Shown: positions 41,095 through 54,504, counted from the stretch's first letter. The stretch: 64,000 bases of DNA from Plazaster borealis (GCA_021014325.1 CM037472.1:6696001-6760000); one strand, 5' to 3'. Translations and numbers: made by a program. The notes: generated by a model not told the origin, from the sequence alone.

Positions 41095-41175
41095 ATGCAA
41101 TTGTGTCCGCCATGCAATACTGTCCGCTCCGGACACTTTTGCACATGCAATCGTGTCCGGGGCTATGCAAAACCG
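41095..41175. repeat. TGCAAT-TGTCCG repeats, left cluster
   Basis: Three or four copies of TGCAAT(A/C/T)(G/C)TGTCCG in mixed orientation, related to the larger array at 41785-41955. Confidence 0.55.
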
Positions 41176-41784
41176 TATAGGGCGATGTATGTGCGTAGGC
41201 GAGCGTGCATGCACTGAATGTACGTATGCACATGTGCAGTATGAATATTCACGTATTTTATGATTGCAGCGAATACCCAACGGCCGAATATTTTCCCATA
41301 GGCTACGACGGGGGGGGGGGGTACCTCTAGCCCTCTAGTGAGGGCGCAATTTTTTTGATGTGGTCTGGCTGACACAATAATGTTCACGAGTTGTTTTTCC
41401 ATGCAAGTTTTACGTCAAAGATCTCCGTCAAAGGAATCATACACAGTTGTTGAATATTACAACTACACTTGACTACACTAGCTTGTAAAAACATTCGCTC
41501 GTCCCCAGCGCCTTGCCTTAACCAAAGGCGCTGGGATGGGCAAACGTACCAAGCACGCTCATTGGTATATCCCGAAAATGCTCAGTCCCATCATGCATCA
41601 CGCTCACACTGCTATGCACTGCACGCATGATGTACTTCCTGAACAAGAATCTGTGCAAGCTGATTAGCAGCGGTCCTGGATAGACCCTGGCCGGCCGCTG
41701 GGGCCGAGCGAAGTAAAAACATGGCGAACGTACATCGTGTTCCGTCGACCAATAGAGGGCGTTTAATTTACTGCAAGGACGGTT

Positions 41785-41955
41785 TTGCACGGGGGCGGAC
41801 ACGATTGCATAAGCAAATGTGTCCGGGCGGACACAATTGCATTATGCAGCAGCGTCCGGGCGGACACGATTGCATATGCAAAACCGTCCGGCGGACATTA
41901 TTGCATATGCAATAATGTCCGCCGGATAGTATTGCATAGAGGACATAATTGCATG
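41785..41955. repeat. Array of palindromic GGACA...ATTGCATATGCAAT...TGTCC units
   Basis: About five units of 31-33 bases, each itself near-palindromic: GGGCGGACACGATTGCAT, then a TGCAA-TGTCC half. One unit (41892-41925) is almost a perfect inverted repeat. It adjoins the truncated 5' end of the gypsy gag. Confidence 0.75.
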
Positions 41956-44900
41956 CGACACTGGAAGTATTGTTGTCCCGTTTCCAACAACACCCAGAGC
42001 CCCGATCAAACCATCGCATTTTCCGATACAAGCTGCAAGATATGAGACAGGACCCAACTGAAACTGCCGATGACTTTGTAACAAAGTTGAATTTAATAGC
42101 AGCCAAATGCAAATTCCGTGATGTAAAGGAAATCAAGACAGGATTGTGGATCAACTCATATGGGGTTCAGCCCATAAAGACGTACAGAAAGTACTCATCG
42201 GAAGAGATGAAACCATGTCATTGAATGATGCTATTGATGTTGCCCGCAGCCATGAGGCAACTGCGAAACAGCTAAGGTCCCTGCCGGAGAAAGCTAAGAC
42301 GCCCCCCCCCCCCCCAGAGTGCTACACCAGCAGTAACTGTAAACGCAATCAAACCAAAACAGTCGGGCAGGAATCTGAGACAGAAAACATGCGTACATCC
42401 CGCGTTCAAACCAAAGACCAACTGCCCCGCTTATGTTTCCACATGTCACCAATTTGGAAACGACAACCATTGGAAATCCGTTTGCAGATCGGGGAATTAG
42501 CAACAACGAAATCCTCGATCGTTCCAAATCTCCTCGCAGACGGGTGCACTATGTCTACGAGGATGAGGATAGCCCTGATGAATTTCTCACTATCGGCACC
42601 ACTAATATCAACAGCATAGGCTCGACTAATCACTAATGACACTCGAGTAGAAGTTTTCGCGACGCTAAACATAAAGCAAAAGGGCAGACGACCACTCAAC
42701 CTCCGTTGTAAGGTTGACACAGGAGCACAGACAAACATACTATACCGGTCCACCTCTTTCGCATAATCTTCCCAGAGAAGCTGGACAGTGAAGGAAATCC
42801 GCAACCGGAATATCTCAAGCAAAACAACATGGCCCTCACTGCATACGGTGGACCGAAGATTACACAGCTGGGCACAGTTAAGATTCCATGTGCATATACA
42901 AAGACTCGACTCACTGCATTTTCTATGTCACCGATACAGCAGGCCCAGCAATTCTTGGTTTGCAAACTTGTCAAGCGTTGAACTTGCTCACACTACACTG
43001 CTCGGTGGAAACAAAACCAGTAACTGGGACTGAGAATACACCCAACCCACCAGAGCAGACTGCTAAGGACAATCCACGATCCAGCAGTGACCGACAAGTC
43101 CATTTTGCTGACCAACCAAAACAGTCTGCTACGCCCAACCAAACACAACGATCGCCTAAGTACATAGGCAGTGCTACGCCACTCGAAAAGAGACCAGCAA
43201 TCCACAGCATGGCCGATCTACTCGAAATGTATCCGGATTGTTTTGATGAAACTGTTGGGTGTCAACATGATCCTAACGCAAAGCCAGTGATACACGCACC
43301 GCGTCGAGTCCCCTTAGAGCTCAAAACAAGGAAATGGAGGATAGATCAATCATCACGAAAGTAACGAAGCCCACAAACTGGGTCAACTCCCTCGTCATAC
43401 GAGAAAAAGACAATGGGAGACTACGCTTATGCCTTGATCCAAAGGAACCAATGAAGCTTTCTGGTGCAAAAATGTTCAGTAAGCTGGATGTGCGAAATGG
43501 ATACTGGAATGTCCAATTAGATGAAGAGTCAACATACCTTACGACCTTCAATACACCATTTGGCCGTTACAGATTCCTACGCATGCCATTCGGCCTCCGC
43601 ATGAGTCAAGATGTATTCCAACAGAAAATTGATGAAACATACCGCGAATGTGCAGGCACCGTTGGAATTGCAGATGATATTCAAGTTTATGGCACCAGCG
43701 AACGTGACCACGACATACACCTCCATATTATGACGCTATGGAACGCACAAGTTAGTGTGTCGTCAAAACGACCGAATGCAAATTTTCGTTGATTACAGCT
43801 GGTCCCCGTCGCACACGAAGGTTTTCAACACTACGATATCGCTAATCGCAGCTCAGACTACACTGGTCTACTATGACCAGAAGCAACCAGTGATACTTCA
43901 AGTCGACGCATCGACTAAAGGGCTAGGCGCAACGCTCGTGCAGACTGGCCGTCCAATCGCCTTCGCATCCAAAGCCTTTACCCGGCCCCAGCAGAAACGC
44001 GATACGCGAACATCGAAAGAGAACTACTCGCAGTAATGTATGGCTGCGAGAAATTTCATACATACCTCTATGGTAGGAGATTCAGGGAAAGTGACAACCG
44101 CCCCCTTCAGCACATCCATAAGAAAAACTTGATGAAAGCCCCATCGCTCCAACGTATTCTACTCCGCATACAGGCTTATGATTAAGAGATATGCTACAAG
44201 CCTGGAAAAGAAATGGTTGTCGCTGATGCCCTCTCACGACTTTTCCCATACGAGAGGCAAGCTATTCCGCAAATGAAAGTTCGGATACATCACATCGTCA
44301 GTGTCACGCCAACTAATCTGGACAAAATCCGACAAAAATCGAAAAAGGATGCAAATCTGCAGCTCCTACGCAGCAAATCACAGAAGGTTGGCCTGACAAT
44401 ATCAAACAGACAAATCGCTCTATCCGACCCTACTGGTCAGTAAGACATGACATAGCCATTGAGGATGGAGTACTCCTCGTGGGCAGTCGAATCCTGATCC
44501 CTGCAACGCTACGACTGGATATTAACATATCTTAAATAACTTAAATCCAACATGGATTCCCCCGCAGAGTTGTTGAACAGTCGCAAATATAAAAACGACT
44601 CTACCCTCACGACTCCGCCCCTCACCGAATCACGAGGATGTCCGCAAACATCTCACAGAGAGCCAAATCTCACAAACACGCAACTACAACAAACACTCTA
44701 TACCCCACTCAGGGAACTCCTACAAGATCAATCAGTCTATGTCCATAATCCGCTGCATAAGACTTGGCGCAAAGGCAGGATCGTCAACCACCACAAAACC
44801 CCCAGGTCATACACAGTGGAAACTGACAAGGGGAACCAACTTCGACGAAACAGGCTTCACCTGAGACCTGCTCAACCAACGACAACGACAACAGCTCCTC

Positions 44901-44968
44901 CCCCAATCTCCAAACCACACCCCCCCCCCACCCGGACTGCCAACCCAACCTCAGTCCAATGTCCCTAA
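41949..44968 (+). mobile_element. Ty3/gypsy retrotransposon, broken, integrase deleted
   Basis: Remnants in order: Gag core (ETADDFVTKLNLIAAKCKFR, then MDQLIWGSAHKDVQKVLIGR after a frameshift); zinc-knuckle residues CHQFGNDNHW near 42445; protease RCKVDTGAQTN at 42708-42740; RT from about 43290 with KLDVRNGYWNVQLD, RFLRMPFGLRMSQDVFQQKI and GIADDIQVYG; RNase H with LQVDASTKGLGATLVQ; then VVADALSRLFPYE. About 44535 the frame stops, and at 44552 the post-integrase tail resumes (DSPAELLNSRKY, HKTWRKGRIVNHHKTPRSYT), so the whole integrase has been deleted. Many stops. The 5' end is lost at the palindromic array. Confidence 0.85.
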
Positions 44969-45166
44969 GTTCACTCGATCAGGCAGAAGAATTATCAAAC
45001 CTCAAAAACTGAATTTGTAATTTGCTTGATCAAAATTTCACCAGTCATATCTTAGTACAAGGATAATCGTTTTGACCCCATTCAACTTTTGTGTACTTTA
45101 TTGCATTGTTTATGGAACAACTGGACTCATTGACATTTCTTTTGTTTTTCAAATTGTATAAACATT

Positions 45167-45436
45167 GTTATGGCACTACTTTTGGTATGATGGCGTAGTA
45201 ATATTATGAATACTAATTAAGGACGGGGTAGTATTTAAACCAGGGTGCGGCCTTTAATCACCAGTAGCTGTTAGCCTGGTCTGGGAGGTTGGAGTCTCCG
45301 TCCTTAGTTTATCTAAGTTACGTTAGTTTAGTTATAAATAAAGAAGTTGTGTTCTCCTTAAGAAGAAGTTTCACTCTCCTGTTTTATTTGAAGTTATATG
45401 TGTATTAGTATCCCGGTGGAGAATCCGGGTATACAG
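45167..45436 (+). repeat. Probable gypsy LTR
   Basis: It begins TGTTATGGCACTACTTTT and ends CGGGTATACA, with a promoter-like TATTTAAACC and an AATAAAGAAG polyadenylation signal in LTR order. It lies 199 bases after the gypsy coding end and 161 bases before a second gag, so it may be the 3' LTR of the first or the 5' LTR of the second. No partner LTR in the window. Confidence 0.5.
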
Positions 45437-45597
45437 CTGACATTCCTCGAAAGATCATTCCACTCTTTTTTGTTACGAGACACACCCTACCTATAGACCA
45501 GTCGGACGGCTACTCACAGCGCATTTTTATGGTAAGCTTATTTATTTATGTTACTCCGTATTGTATTGATGTAATCATCAACTATCTGTGACCTGAT

Positions 45598-46469
45598 ATG
45601 GAATTAGAAAATAGTGACACTGAAACCAAAGAGGAAATAGTCACTATGTCCAAGTACGAAGGTCATTTTAAAGACTCTTATTCAGCCCTTCCTGCTGAGA
45701 ATCTTGATTTGTTCCTCAGTAGGTTTGAACTGAATGCAAAACTTCGTGAGTTTACTCCGAACAAAATGCATTTAGCCTTGAGCCTCAGACTTCAAGGAAA
45801 TGCAGCTATTTGGATTTCTACTCTTGAGGAAAGCAAGAAAGATTCTTATGAAAAGATCAAGAGTGCCTTAATTGAAAATTTCCAAGGCAAAAATCAGAAA
45901 TGGGTGAACGAAACCAAATTGGCGTCCCGTATAGTCAAACGACGTTAGAGTCACTATTTGATGACTATTTTTCAGAAATTTCTTCTCTGTGTCACAGGCT
46001 ACAAAAATCTGACCAGGAGAAACTGACTCATTTCATTCGGGGTTTGCAACCACAAACTCAGGCTTTGGTCATTTCGAAAGAGCCCGAATCACTAGATCGT
46101 GCATTGCATTATGCTCGTTTAGTTGAAGTTGTCTGTGAATCACCGTCAACCCCAAAAGTCCATACGACTCTCGAACAACAACTTTCCCAGTCAAACAAGG
46201 ATGATTTTAGTGTGCACGCTATACAGCTGTTAACTCAAAAAGTTGCACAAATAAAATCAAAAGTGGACGAAATAGCAAATCAGAGATTGAATTTAAGACA
46301 AAGAGAACAGTTTACAAACCAGTCCCATGTGCCGACCCATTCCAGGTACAAGGCCGGTAACTCAATGTTCAATTTCCCTACGCGTCAAAGTAGAGATATT
46401 GTTTGTTATAGATGCGGTAAACCTGGACACATCTCGAAATTTCATGCTCAGGGACAATCTTTAAACTAA
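45598..46469 (+). mobile_element. Second gypsy-type gag, frameshifted
   Basis: From ATG 45598 the frame encodes a capsid-like Gag region (NLDLFLSRFELNAKLREFTP, LALSLRLQGNAAIWI). It shifts near 45930 into a frame with LESLFDDYFSEISSLCHRLQ, FIRGLQPQTQALVI and a C-terminal zinc knuckle CYRCGKPGHISKFH, in which the final Cys is His. It stops at 46469 with no pol after it. The body is otherwise well preserved, suggesting a fairly recent insertion. Confidence 0.7.
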
Positions 46470-46498
46470 AGTCCCGCCCATAGGTGTAGGTAACCAGC

Positions 46499-47272
46499 TG
46501 TTACGATCCAAAAATCTCCAAACTATCCGTGAATATAAATCACTCAAAAAGCCTGAAGTTTCTCAGATGGAACAAAGAAATCAAACAAGGTGACACTGAT
46601 GTAAAGAACACAGAATCAAAGTGATTTAATGATGAAACTATCAGCCACTTCAAATATCGATTGGGTTTAACAAACGTACAATGATTGAGTAAAACAAGTG
46701 TACATTCAGATAGATCTTATACAAAATAAGTAATCTTACGGGCTAATACGTCAACAGGGATGAAATACAGGCGAGGATCACGGGAACAGAAGATACAGCG
46801 AGGATCACATACACTGGCTCTAAAACGATCAACTCCAGGGGCGGTAAAACAGTTCTTTGCCGATGTGACTATCAGCTAATACGGGGTGAACTCACTCCGA
46901 CAAATGTCCAGAAGAAGACGAAGCAACAACGGGTACACAGTCTGACAGCCGCCACAAAATATGGGGAAGAAGACCCCGAAATACCGAACTGTAGATTAAG
47001 TTCGAAAATGTCCTTTTCGGAATTAAATTATAAGCTCTTTCACTGCACTCGGTCAAAAGCGAACTCTACCAAAAGGCTCCTTCAACGAGTTGAATCACAG
47101 AAGTCGTAGCTTCCACCAGTCTTGAGTATTTGTGTCCCGTCCAAAATTTATCCGCAGCCCGTATATAAAGGATTTGTGATGTTTGTCAAGTGCCAGTCAA
47201 GTTGGGTAATTCAAGCCACAAGAGGGCGCGCTATAACGAGTTGTAACCGAGCGCAGTACACTATCCGCTATC
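46499..47272 (-). repeat. Possible solo LTR
   Basis: Read on the minus strand, the segment has TTTATATACGGG (TATA-like, about 47160) and ends TTTTGGATCGTAACA at 46499. This is LTR-like order, but the left boundary is unclear and no partner exists here. Confidence 0.3.
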
Positions 47273-47289
47273 GATCACTGACGTCTTGG

Positions 47290-47700
47290 GCCAAGACTAA
47301 TGCTTCTACTGCGTTTCCATCTGTACTGTTGTTTGCGCACTGTGAGGCTATTGAAATCTCCGATCACAATCTTTGGTTGTCGAGGTGATGGTATACTAAT
47401 TCTGGCAACTCAAAAGGTACAGAAGGCGTTTTGTGTACCGAATTTATGGTTATTCCCCATGCGGAGTTTAGTAGACAAGACTTCAACATTATTATCATCA
47501 CTCTTAGATGCTGATTCAGCGATGGTTCAATTTTTGCTAGTAGGCCTAAGACACTTTTTTATTGCGGTCTTTCTACGACGGTCGATACCTTCCACACGAG
47601 GTCGTGGATCCCCGATGGGTTTCGTGCAGGCAAAGAATATCGCATTGATATTCTTCACATAGTTTTGCACAGAAGTAGTTCTTCATTGGATGCAGTCAGT
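47290..47700 (-). mobile_element. LINE endonuclease fragment
   Basis: The minus strand reads KNYFCAKLCEEYQCDILCLH then ETHRG (about 47610-47695), and further on PSVPFELPELVYH and LVIGDFNSL (about 47330-47430). These are the AP-endonuclease motifs of a non-LTR element. Stops lie between them. Confidence 0.6.
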
Positions 47701-47730
47701 CCTTCATTATTCAGAGACAAAACTGTCAAC

Positions 47731-47845
47731 CCCGGTGTGTCAGGAGATTCTGTTTTGTTCCCCCGACAAAAGGCGAATTGTGTTTTGACTGGTAGCACAC
47801 TCTTTTGAATAAACTATCTTCTGCCCATGTCAATTTACCGCATGG
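47731..47845 (-). repeat. Inverse copy of the 10537-10830 repeat
   Basis: CCGGTGTGTCAGGAGATTCT, then CCCCCGACAAAA, GCACACTCTTTTGAATAA and a CCGCATGGGGG end mirror the reverse complement of the tandem unit in SLC6 intron 8. Confidence 0.5.
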
Positions 47846-48563
47846 GGGTCACACACACCAAAGGACAAAATTCCCTATGACACAGGCCTTGAAAAAAAAA
47901 CGACGGCGCACGTCATGACGTTGCCCTCTCATCGTGGTCCGGGCCGCAGGTCTTTATTGGTTGAGATTCTTGACATTCTTGACTCTCAGCTCGGCTTCCG
48001 AAGTGCAGGGTAGGTCTTAACCTGACAGGTATCGCGACGAGAACGCTTCTACCACGATCCCAGGCAAACAGCTGAAACTTTGGAAGGAAAGATCGGACTT
48101 TAATCATAACTGTGAACTTTTTATAGGATTTTGCAAATTTGTCCGCGTCGATCGGTTGCCGGATGTTGTTTTTTCAACTTTGCCTTATTACAGTGTATGG
48201 CTTAACACAATTCACAATTCATTTCAAAAGGTAAACTGCTGATTAATGAATCGCACTTATTGGGCATTGGCTTTTTAAAACCGGTCGCATATTAGGGGAG
48301 ATAATATAGACCCAATAACAAAATCGCGAACCGCACAACACGGGTTGTCCCCCTCCCTTTGTCATGAACCCTGGTAATAAAATATGGTAACGTTGTGGAC
48401 CACCCATTTACATTGTGCCTAAGCTCAAACAATGTGGAACGACCTAAAACGACACAATTTACTGACAGGGTTTGTATATTCATTGCCCTTCAATGAAGTG
48501 ATCTGTCCCACTCCGATTAAGGGAGGCGGGCGGTCCTCTACTTTAATGAGAGCGGACGAGTAT

Positions 48564-51131
48564 TCAAGTATTCACAAGAAAACGTCTAAATAGATATCCT
48601 GCACTTGAATTTTTACTTAAAAACTCTACATCTTCTGCTTTGAAAGGCAAGCCAATACAGTAGTGACCATCTTCGTGGAAGATGGACTTGCTTACCGACG
48701 CCAAGAATCTTTTGTCTTCTTGAGAATGTTCGTTCTTGTCATCAATGAGCCTCTCGGGGAAGTCCATATTGATGGTCTCTCTAACTAGTCTGTCCAGATG
48801 TTTGAGCTGTTCTACTTCTGATATTGCTGTGACCTTCGCCTTGTTTACTTGTTTACAGAAAAACTGTAACCTATGTCACCCTGTACTTGTTCAGCATCTC
48901 TTATCACATTCCAAACCACCCAGCCAAGCTTAGTTCTTGCAGCATGAGGGCTACCTGAAGGACCCGTTTTCAGATCAAACGGGGTGTAGGCATCTGCCAC
49001 ATTATTACCAATCAAGGGTCCAATGTCTGCATCTATTTCTGGCAGGCTGATGTCTTTACGATGGTCCCACCTGGAGATGTCATTAATCTTTGGGATATGG
49101 TGCTGGGAAACTGGAATTGTGGCTTTGGTGTACGTGACAGGAAGATCAACCTCATTCTTCATGTCTATTAAAGTCGCTGACTTAAAGCCCATCGATGAGA
49201 TACGTTTTCATGGAGTATAGGAATTCCCCATTGTGTCCAAAGTAATGGACTTACGTGGACCACTTGCGCCTAACTGTTGTGCTACTCTCACTACAGAAGG
49301 TTTACGGTGCTTCCAGGATCCATAAATGCAAACGTTGGTACAGCTTCGATACCATTACTCAATCTGACTTTAACTGGTACAACAGCCTTGGTGCACTGAC
49401 CTTGTGTACCGGCCCTCGTATTTCCACCTGAGCGCTTTGTAAAATTTGCACATCATCTCTACTTATGCCATCGGATTAGGCGTTGACTCAGGATTGTGAA
49501 CTTTATCATGAAGGCTGGTCAGGGTGTCGACGTTTGCAAATGTCACAAGTGGATCTATATCGACATTCTTTACTCTGATGACCACGCTTGAGATATCCAT
49601 AACATAGACCTTTGGTTTTTACAAACTCTGTCCTTTCTGACAAAGGCTGACTATAGACAGCCGCTTGCCCTTGTCAGTTAGATGGCTCGTGTCATTATTA
49701 TACATGCTCTCTTTGTTTATTTATTGTCTGATTTCTCCGCTGTCGACCTGTTGTGTCTATCTCTGTTACGCACTGCTTGATCAAGTTCACCTTTGAACTA
49801 CCCTTTGAACGATTTGTGTGCTTGGTGACAATCTTTGCACCTGTGCCTTTCACATCTTGGCTCAGTGCATCTCTGCCATACATCGGATCCATCACCTTCT
49901 TTGCTTCCATCTTCACAAACCGAACCAGATGGCTAAATTGGACAGTCTCGCCCTTGTCTAGAATTTGCCAAACAATGTTTCTCCACCTGCCATGGAGATA
50001 AAACGGTAGTTTCCCCACCAACTTCCTCATATTGTCGGGGTACTCGAGGACTTTCACTGCTTGGATACATTGCACAACATTTTCACATTCAACCAGCAGA
50101 ATTGAGAATTCATCAAGTGCCTTAGGGTTGTCAGGACGAGCACATGGCCAATCGAGCGCTTTCTTGATAAACGTGTGTGCCATGAGATGCACGTCTCCGT
50201 ACCTTGAATCCAATTCTTTCAAGGCGGCGGGGTATCCTTGCTCAGCAGGAAGATAGCTAAAACCTGTGAGGCACCTTTGTTTGCCTCTCCAGTAGTGAAT
50301 TGCTCTAGATAACTCATTCGCTCATCATCATTGTCAGTGTGTACTGTTACCTTGGTGTTGAACTGCCGAATGAATTTTCGGTATTTCGTTGGTTCTCCAC
50401 TAAAACGCTTGGTCTCAGGAGTTGGTCTTTTTAGTTGCCCGACAACAGCAAGAAGAACGTTGTCTGCTGACGTAGCACTTTCACTTCGGTTTACACAGTG
50501 CTCGTCTGTTTTGCTACCTTCTCCTGAAACAGAATGGTTATTGGCACGCAATGGCACTGATACACTATGACATGGAGAAATAATACAACTTTGTTTACTT
50601 TGTGCTTGTGCACTACTAATTTGGTTATGACTCTCTGGTACAAAACAATGAGCATTCCCATTTAGTGCAGATTGACCAATATTTTGTCTGGTCTATATCC
50701 AGTCTGATTGGTTATTTGGTTGTACTAACTGCTTATCTGAATTTGAATCTCTAATTAAATATGGATTTTTTGACTGCACTTCATAACTTTCCAAAACCTT
50801 TTCCTTTGCCTGTACGATGTCCAATTCTGTGGTCAAATTCAGTTCCTCTTCTTCCAGTCGCAATTTTAATTTCGTCCCAAATGTTTTCCATATACTCTTG
50901 TAGTTCTTCCTCGGACAGCAATGTACAGTACTCGCTGTTCTCTTCGAGCAAGTCCTCATAAAATGACATACATTCCTTACATTCAGCTCGAACTTCGCCT
51001 TGATCATGCTTATCATACATAAGACGTTCAAGCATTTCAGTTTTTAACTTTATTTGCTTGAACAACTGTGACACGCGCTTTGCTTTCATGTCCTTTTGGC
51101 AGGCAAGACCCCTTTCTGTTTGCATTCGTGC
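48564..51131 (-). mobile_element. BEL/Pao retrotransposon, gag-protease part
   Basis: Minus-strand coding remnants in order. The Gag N-terminal coiled region (51125-50700) has KIATGRRGTE. The conserved DUF1759-like segment (50557-49700) has KRFSGEPTKYRKFIRQFNTK, MSYLEQFTTGEA and KELDSRYGDVHLMAHTFIKK. A protease region near 49300 has FAFMDPGST. The post-protease segment (49192-48845) has IDADIGPLIGNNVADAYTPF and ARTKLGWVVWNV. The linker (48767-48564) has PERLIDD and EDGHYCIGLPFK. RT, RNase H and integrase are missing. Several stops and frameshifts. Confidence 0.82.
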
Positions 51132-51437
51132 CCTCGATGTTACATGTAAAGCGGGTGTGTGTGTGAGCGTGTCAATCCATTCAAACCGAGGACTTTAACT
51201 AAAGGGATCCGGGTGTTTGACAGAGCGAGGACGTCCTCGCTTCGTTTTCGTGTACTAACCCAATGGGGACGTCGCTAAAAAAACTCTGTCCAAACAATGG
51301 GAGAACAAAGAGAAATCCTCGGTAAGCGGGATTTACAAACATGTGTGTCAGTGTGTGTGTGTGTGTCAACTTTCTCATGTTCGTGACCTGCAGCTTCTTG
51401 TGCGGCAATGATCTTCTGCCCCTTTATCCATCCTGGT

Positions 51438-51712
51438 TGTAAACGTTAATGATGAACAGCCAAAAGGTATCGATAATGCTATGCTGCATTCAGGAACTTT
51501 ATTTCTCAGCACAGACTAGTGTCACATGTAACATGTACGTATGGTGATTAGGCAAAGAGCACAGAGCACAGATAACCTTGGCGGGAACTGATTAATTTGG
51601 GCGAAGAAAATGGCACTAACTTTGCAAAATATCTGCAGTCGAAATCACTAGCGAACGCTTTAGTTACCGCAACAGCGCCCTCAATAGATGTTCTCTGAGT
51701 TTGGCCGTAACA
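51438..51712 (-). repeat. 5' LTR of the BEL/Pao element
   Basis: On the minus strand it begins TGTTACGGCCAAACTCAG, contains GAGAAATAAAGTTCC (polyadenylation signal) and ends AACGTTTACA. The possible gag leader ATGGATAAAGGGGCAG starts about 9 bases later. TG...CA ends and length (275) fit an LTR. No 3' partner in the window. Confidence 0.65.
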
Positions 51713-51973
51713 GTCTTGTTTATATTCCCCTCATTATGAAGACTACCAACAGTAACACTTGTCGACACATAACTGCGATTAGCGGGCGCCTGATGAAAAT
51801 AGTGTTTATCTGGTGAAACAATATTTTTGAAGTACCTGTCTTTATCATTGCGGATAAAGACAGGGGACCAGTCTACATATAGGCCTGAACACTGCCTTTG
51901 AAGCCTTAAAATAAGTCGCCTCCTGAAACAAAATCGCTGTCAATTATAGAACACCAAAGCACAGTTACACGGC

Positions 51974-52110
51974 GACTTTTTTTTTTGGGCGGCGACTTTT
52001 TTTTCACGCGGCGACTTTTTTTTTTGGAGGGGGGGTGGAGACTTTTTTCTTTTCACGCGGCGACTTTTTTTTTCTTTACACGCGGCGACTTTTTTTTTTT
52101 ACGCGTCGCC
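51974..52110. repeat. GCGGCGACTTTTTTTT tandem array, copy 1
   Basis: About six units of 20-27 bases with a constant CGGCGAC and a variable T-run. The right flank has GATTCACCTACAAGTCAGTC, matching in inverse the left flank of copy 2 at 55595-55690. Confidence 0.75.
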
Positions 52111-54504
52111 TTCCGGTTTGTGATTGTGTTTCGGGGATTCACCTACAAGTCAGTCACGCGCAAGCGCACGACTGATCTACTTCCGCATTGTGCAGCAAGA
52201 TGGTTCTTAGACTTGACCCAAGTCGAACTTTCGTCGAGTCCTTCGTCGTCTGATTAATCCACTGCATGTACTTTAACTCAGAATCGCAGCTTTATTTCAC
52301 CACTTTGTTGTGTGCCCTCACTCGCCAGGAAAGTGCCAATCAACTGGATTCGAAAGTCCGACTTAATGAATCTGCCAGGAGGCACCACCCCCCTGCGTGA
52401 TATGTAGTTATTCATTATGCATTATGCAATAGTTTAAATAAGCAACACACGCGTCCGCTGCTGACCAATGAAATCAGTTCAATTTATGAGGACTCGCTCA
52501 AGTAGGTGTTCACAATAACTCCACGGCGTACTTACATTCATATGTCTGTGATGTGAAGAATCGATAGTAAGCCAGACTCTTTTAGATAGATTTCCCTTTG
52601 TTGACGAATTTCCGTTTTATGTTTAGGCCTATTTAAGAGGGGTTCTGTGCAGGTGTAATGGACTGTTCTTACTGCAAAATGAACCGTTAAACGACAAACA
52701 TTACGTGATTTTAAACTTTGAATTGCCAATTATGGGAAGAACAATTATGAAAAAATATTCTTCAACAAGCTCTTGATAAATACATTCCCAAGTTTTGAAG
52801 AATTTCCGTTTATATTTTGATATTTAAGACATGTGAGGGTGTGACAATGGATAGTACGTATTAACTACGACGTTGCCTCGGTCTGCATGCTTCTCCAATC
52901 CCCTCTCGGACTCCCGACCCTTCCGGTCCCGCTGCCAGTTCGTGGGGGGGGGAGCTCCGCAGAGCTGTAGTTCCGCAGAGCCCCACGAGATTCACACGGC
53001 GTCAATGCAAAACTCCGATCCGATGAGCCCCAAACGGTCGTCATATCTTATAATTTTTAACAACTGAACAATACCCCACTTAAATGTTGATATATACTGG
53101 CGGAAAGACAGAATCTAAAGACCTTGTTCATACGATGAGCCCCTTACGTTTAAGAACCAAAGCATCCACCGTCCAATCATCATGACCATTAAATGCACAT
53201 CGTACCTTCACCAATAGTCGCCATTTTTCAAAACAAAGTTGTATGGCAGAGTTTCCAAGGAAGTCTTGAATATTCATCAATTTTTCAGGTCAAAGTCAGG
53301 GGGGGCGGAAGGGGTATTGCGCAAGAAATTGCAATCGCGGTTTGGGTACACTCCATTTTAAAAAGAGGTGAAGACCAATAAAAAAGAAAAAGAAAACCAT
53401 GTATACCGTTAAAATTTTCTCTTTAACAGCACTGAAAACATAACAGTATATATTGTAAGAGCATTTTCAATTGTTAAGGTGGTTATTTTTATGTAAAATG
53501 CGTAAAAATATTACCGAAAATTTTCCGTTGGTTTATTGCAGCAGCTAACGTGTATGAATGGGTCCAGGTGGGAATTTCATTACAAAACGTCTCTCCTAAA
53601 ATGGCTACAAATATCGACAAAATGTGAAAATTCGTATCGTTCATCCTCTGATTTTTTTTGCTAAACGTAATATTTAAGGATAGATCTTTTATTTCTGAAA
53701 GTTTAAACAAAATCCTTCCGTACATCCTCTAGATATTTTACGATTTTTATAATGTTTTTTTGAGAAAATGGTTTCTGCTACACTTGGTTTGCGTGCAAAC
53801 GATCGTCCGTCAAACGGATGTCAACGGACGGGAACATTTGCCGTAGGTAATATTAGTTATGAGGCAAAGTACAAATCTTAAACAGATATGTAATACATGT
53901 CGTTTACGTTAAATGTATGTTGTTTATTAAATTATAAAACTACTGAAGCAGTTGGTAACGCAAACAAAAACCATTTACGAATGTTCTCTAGTGTAAAGAT
54001 TTGGTGAATTTACAAGATTTGAAAATAACGATACCCTCTGATAAAATGGACTCTCCCAAGTTTTTTTTAACGGCATGCGTGTAATTCAAATCTTGTACGA
54101 TAGGCTACATGTACACACATACACATAGGGAATGTGTACACCCTGTGTATGTACGTGTAGTAAGCCGTGTTTTGTTGTGGAGCTTCGACAGTCCATGCAC
54201 GTCGCGAGAGTCGAATGAGATTGTTTTCAACGTAGGTGGCGCGTTGGTGGCGTTACCCCTTCCGCCCCCCCCCCGGTCAAAGTGTACATAACAGTAATGT
54301 ATTCTGAATACTGCAATCTCATTGGCTGCTACCCAAATCAGTAGATGAGCTCCATTGGCCGTGCACAAACTTTTGGCGGATTCACCCGAAGTCGGGTTTC
54401 GCGATCCAAAATTCACTGGATTGGCAAATAAATGACACTAGAGGGCGCGCGTTACAAGCACGAGACCCGACTTGAACTAAGTCTAGATGGTTCTCGACCA
54501 GATC
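52111..54504. other. Non-coding stretch
   Basis: No gene or clear transposon. It includes TGTGTAC-rich words around 54105-54165. Confidence 0.4.
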
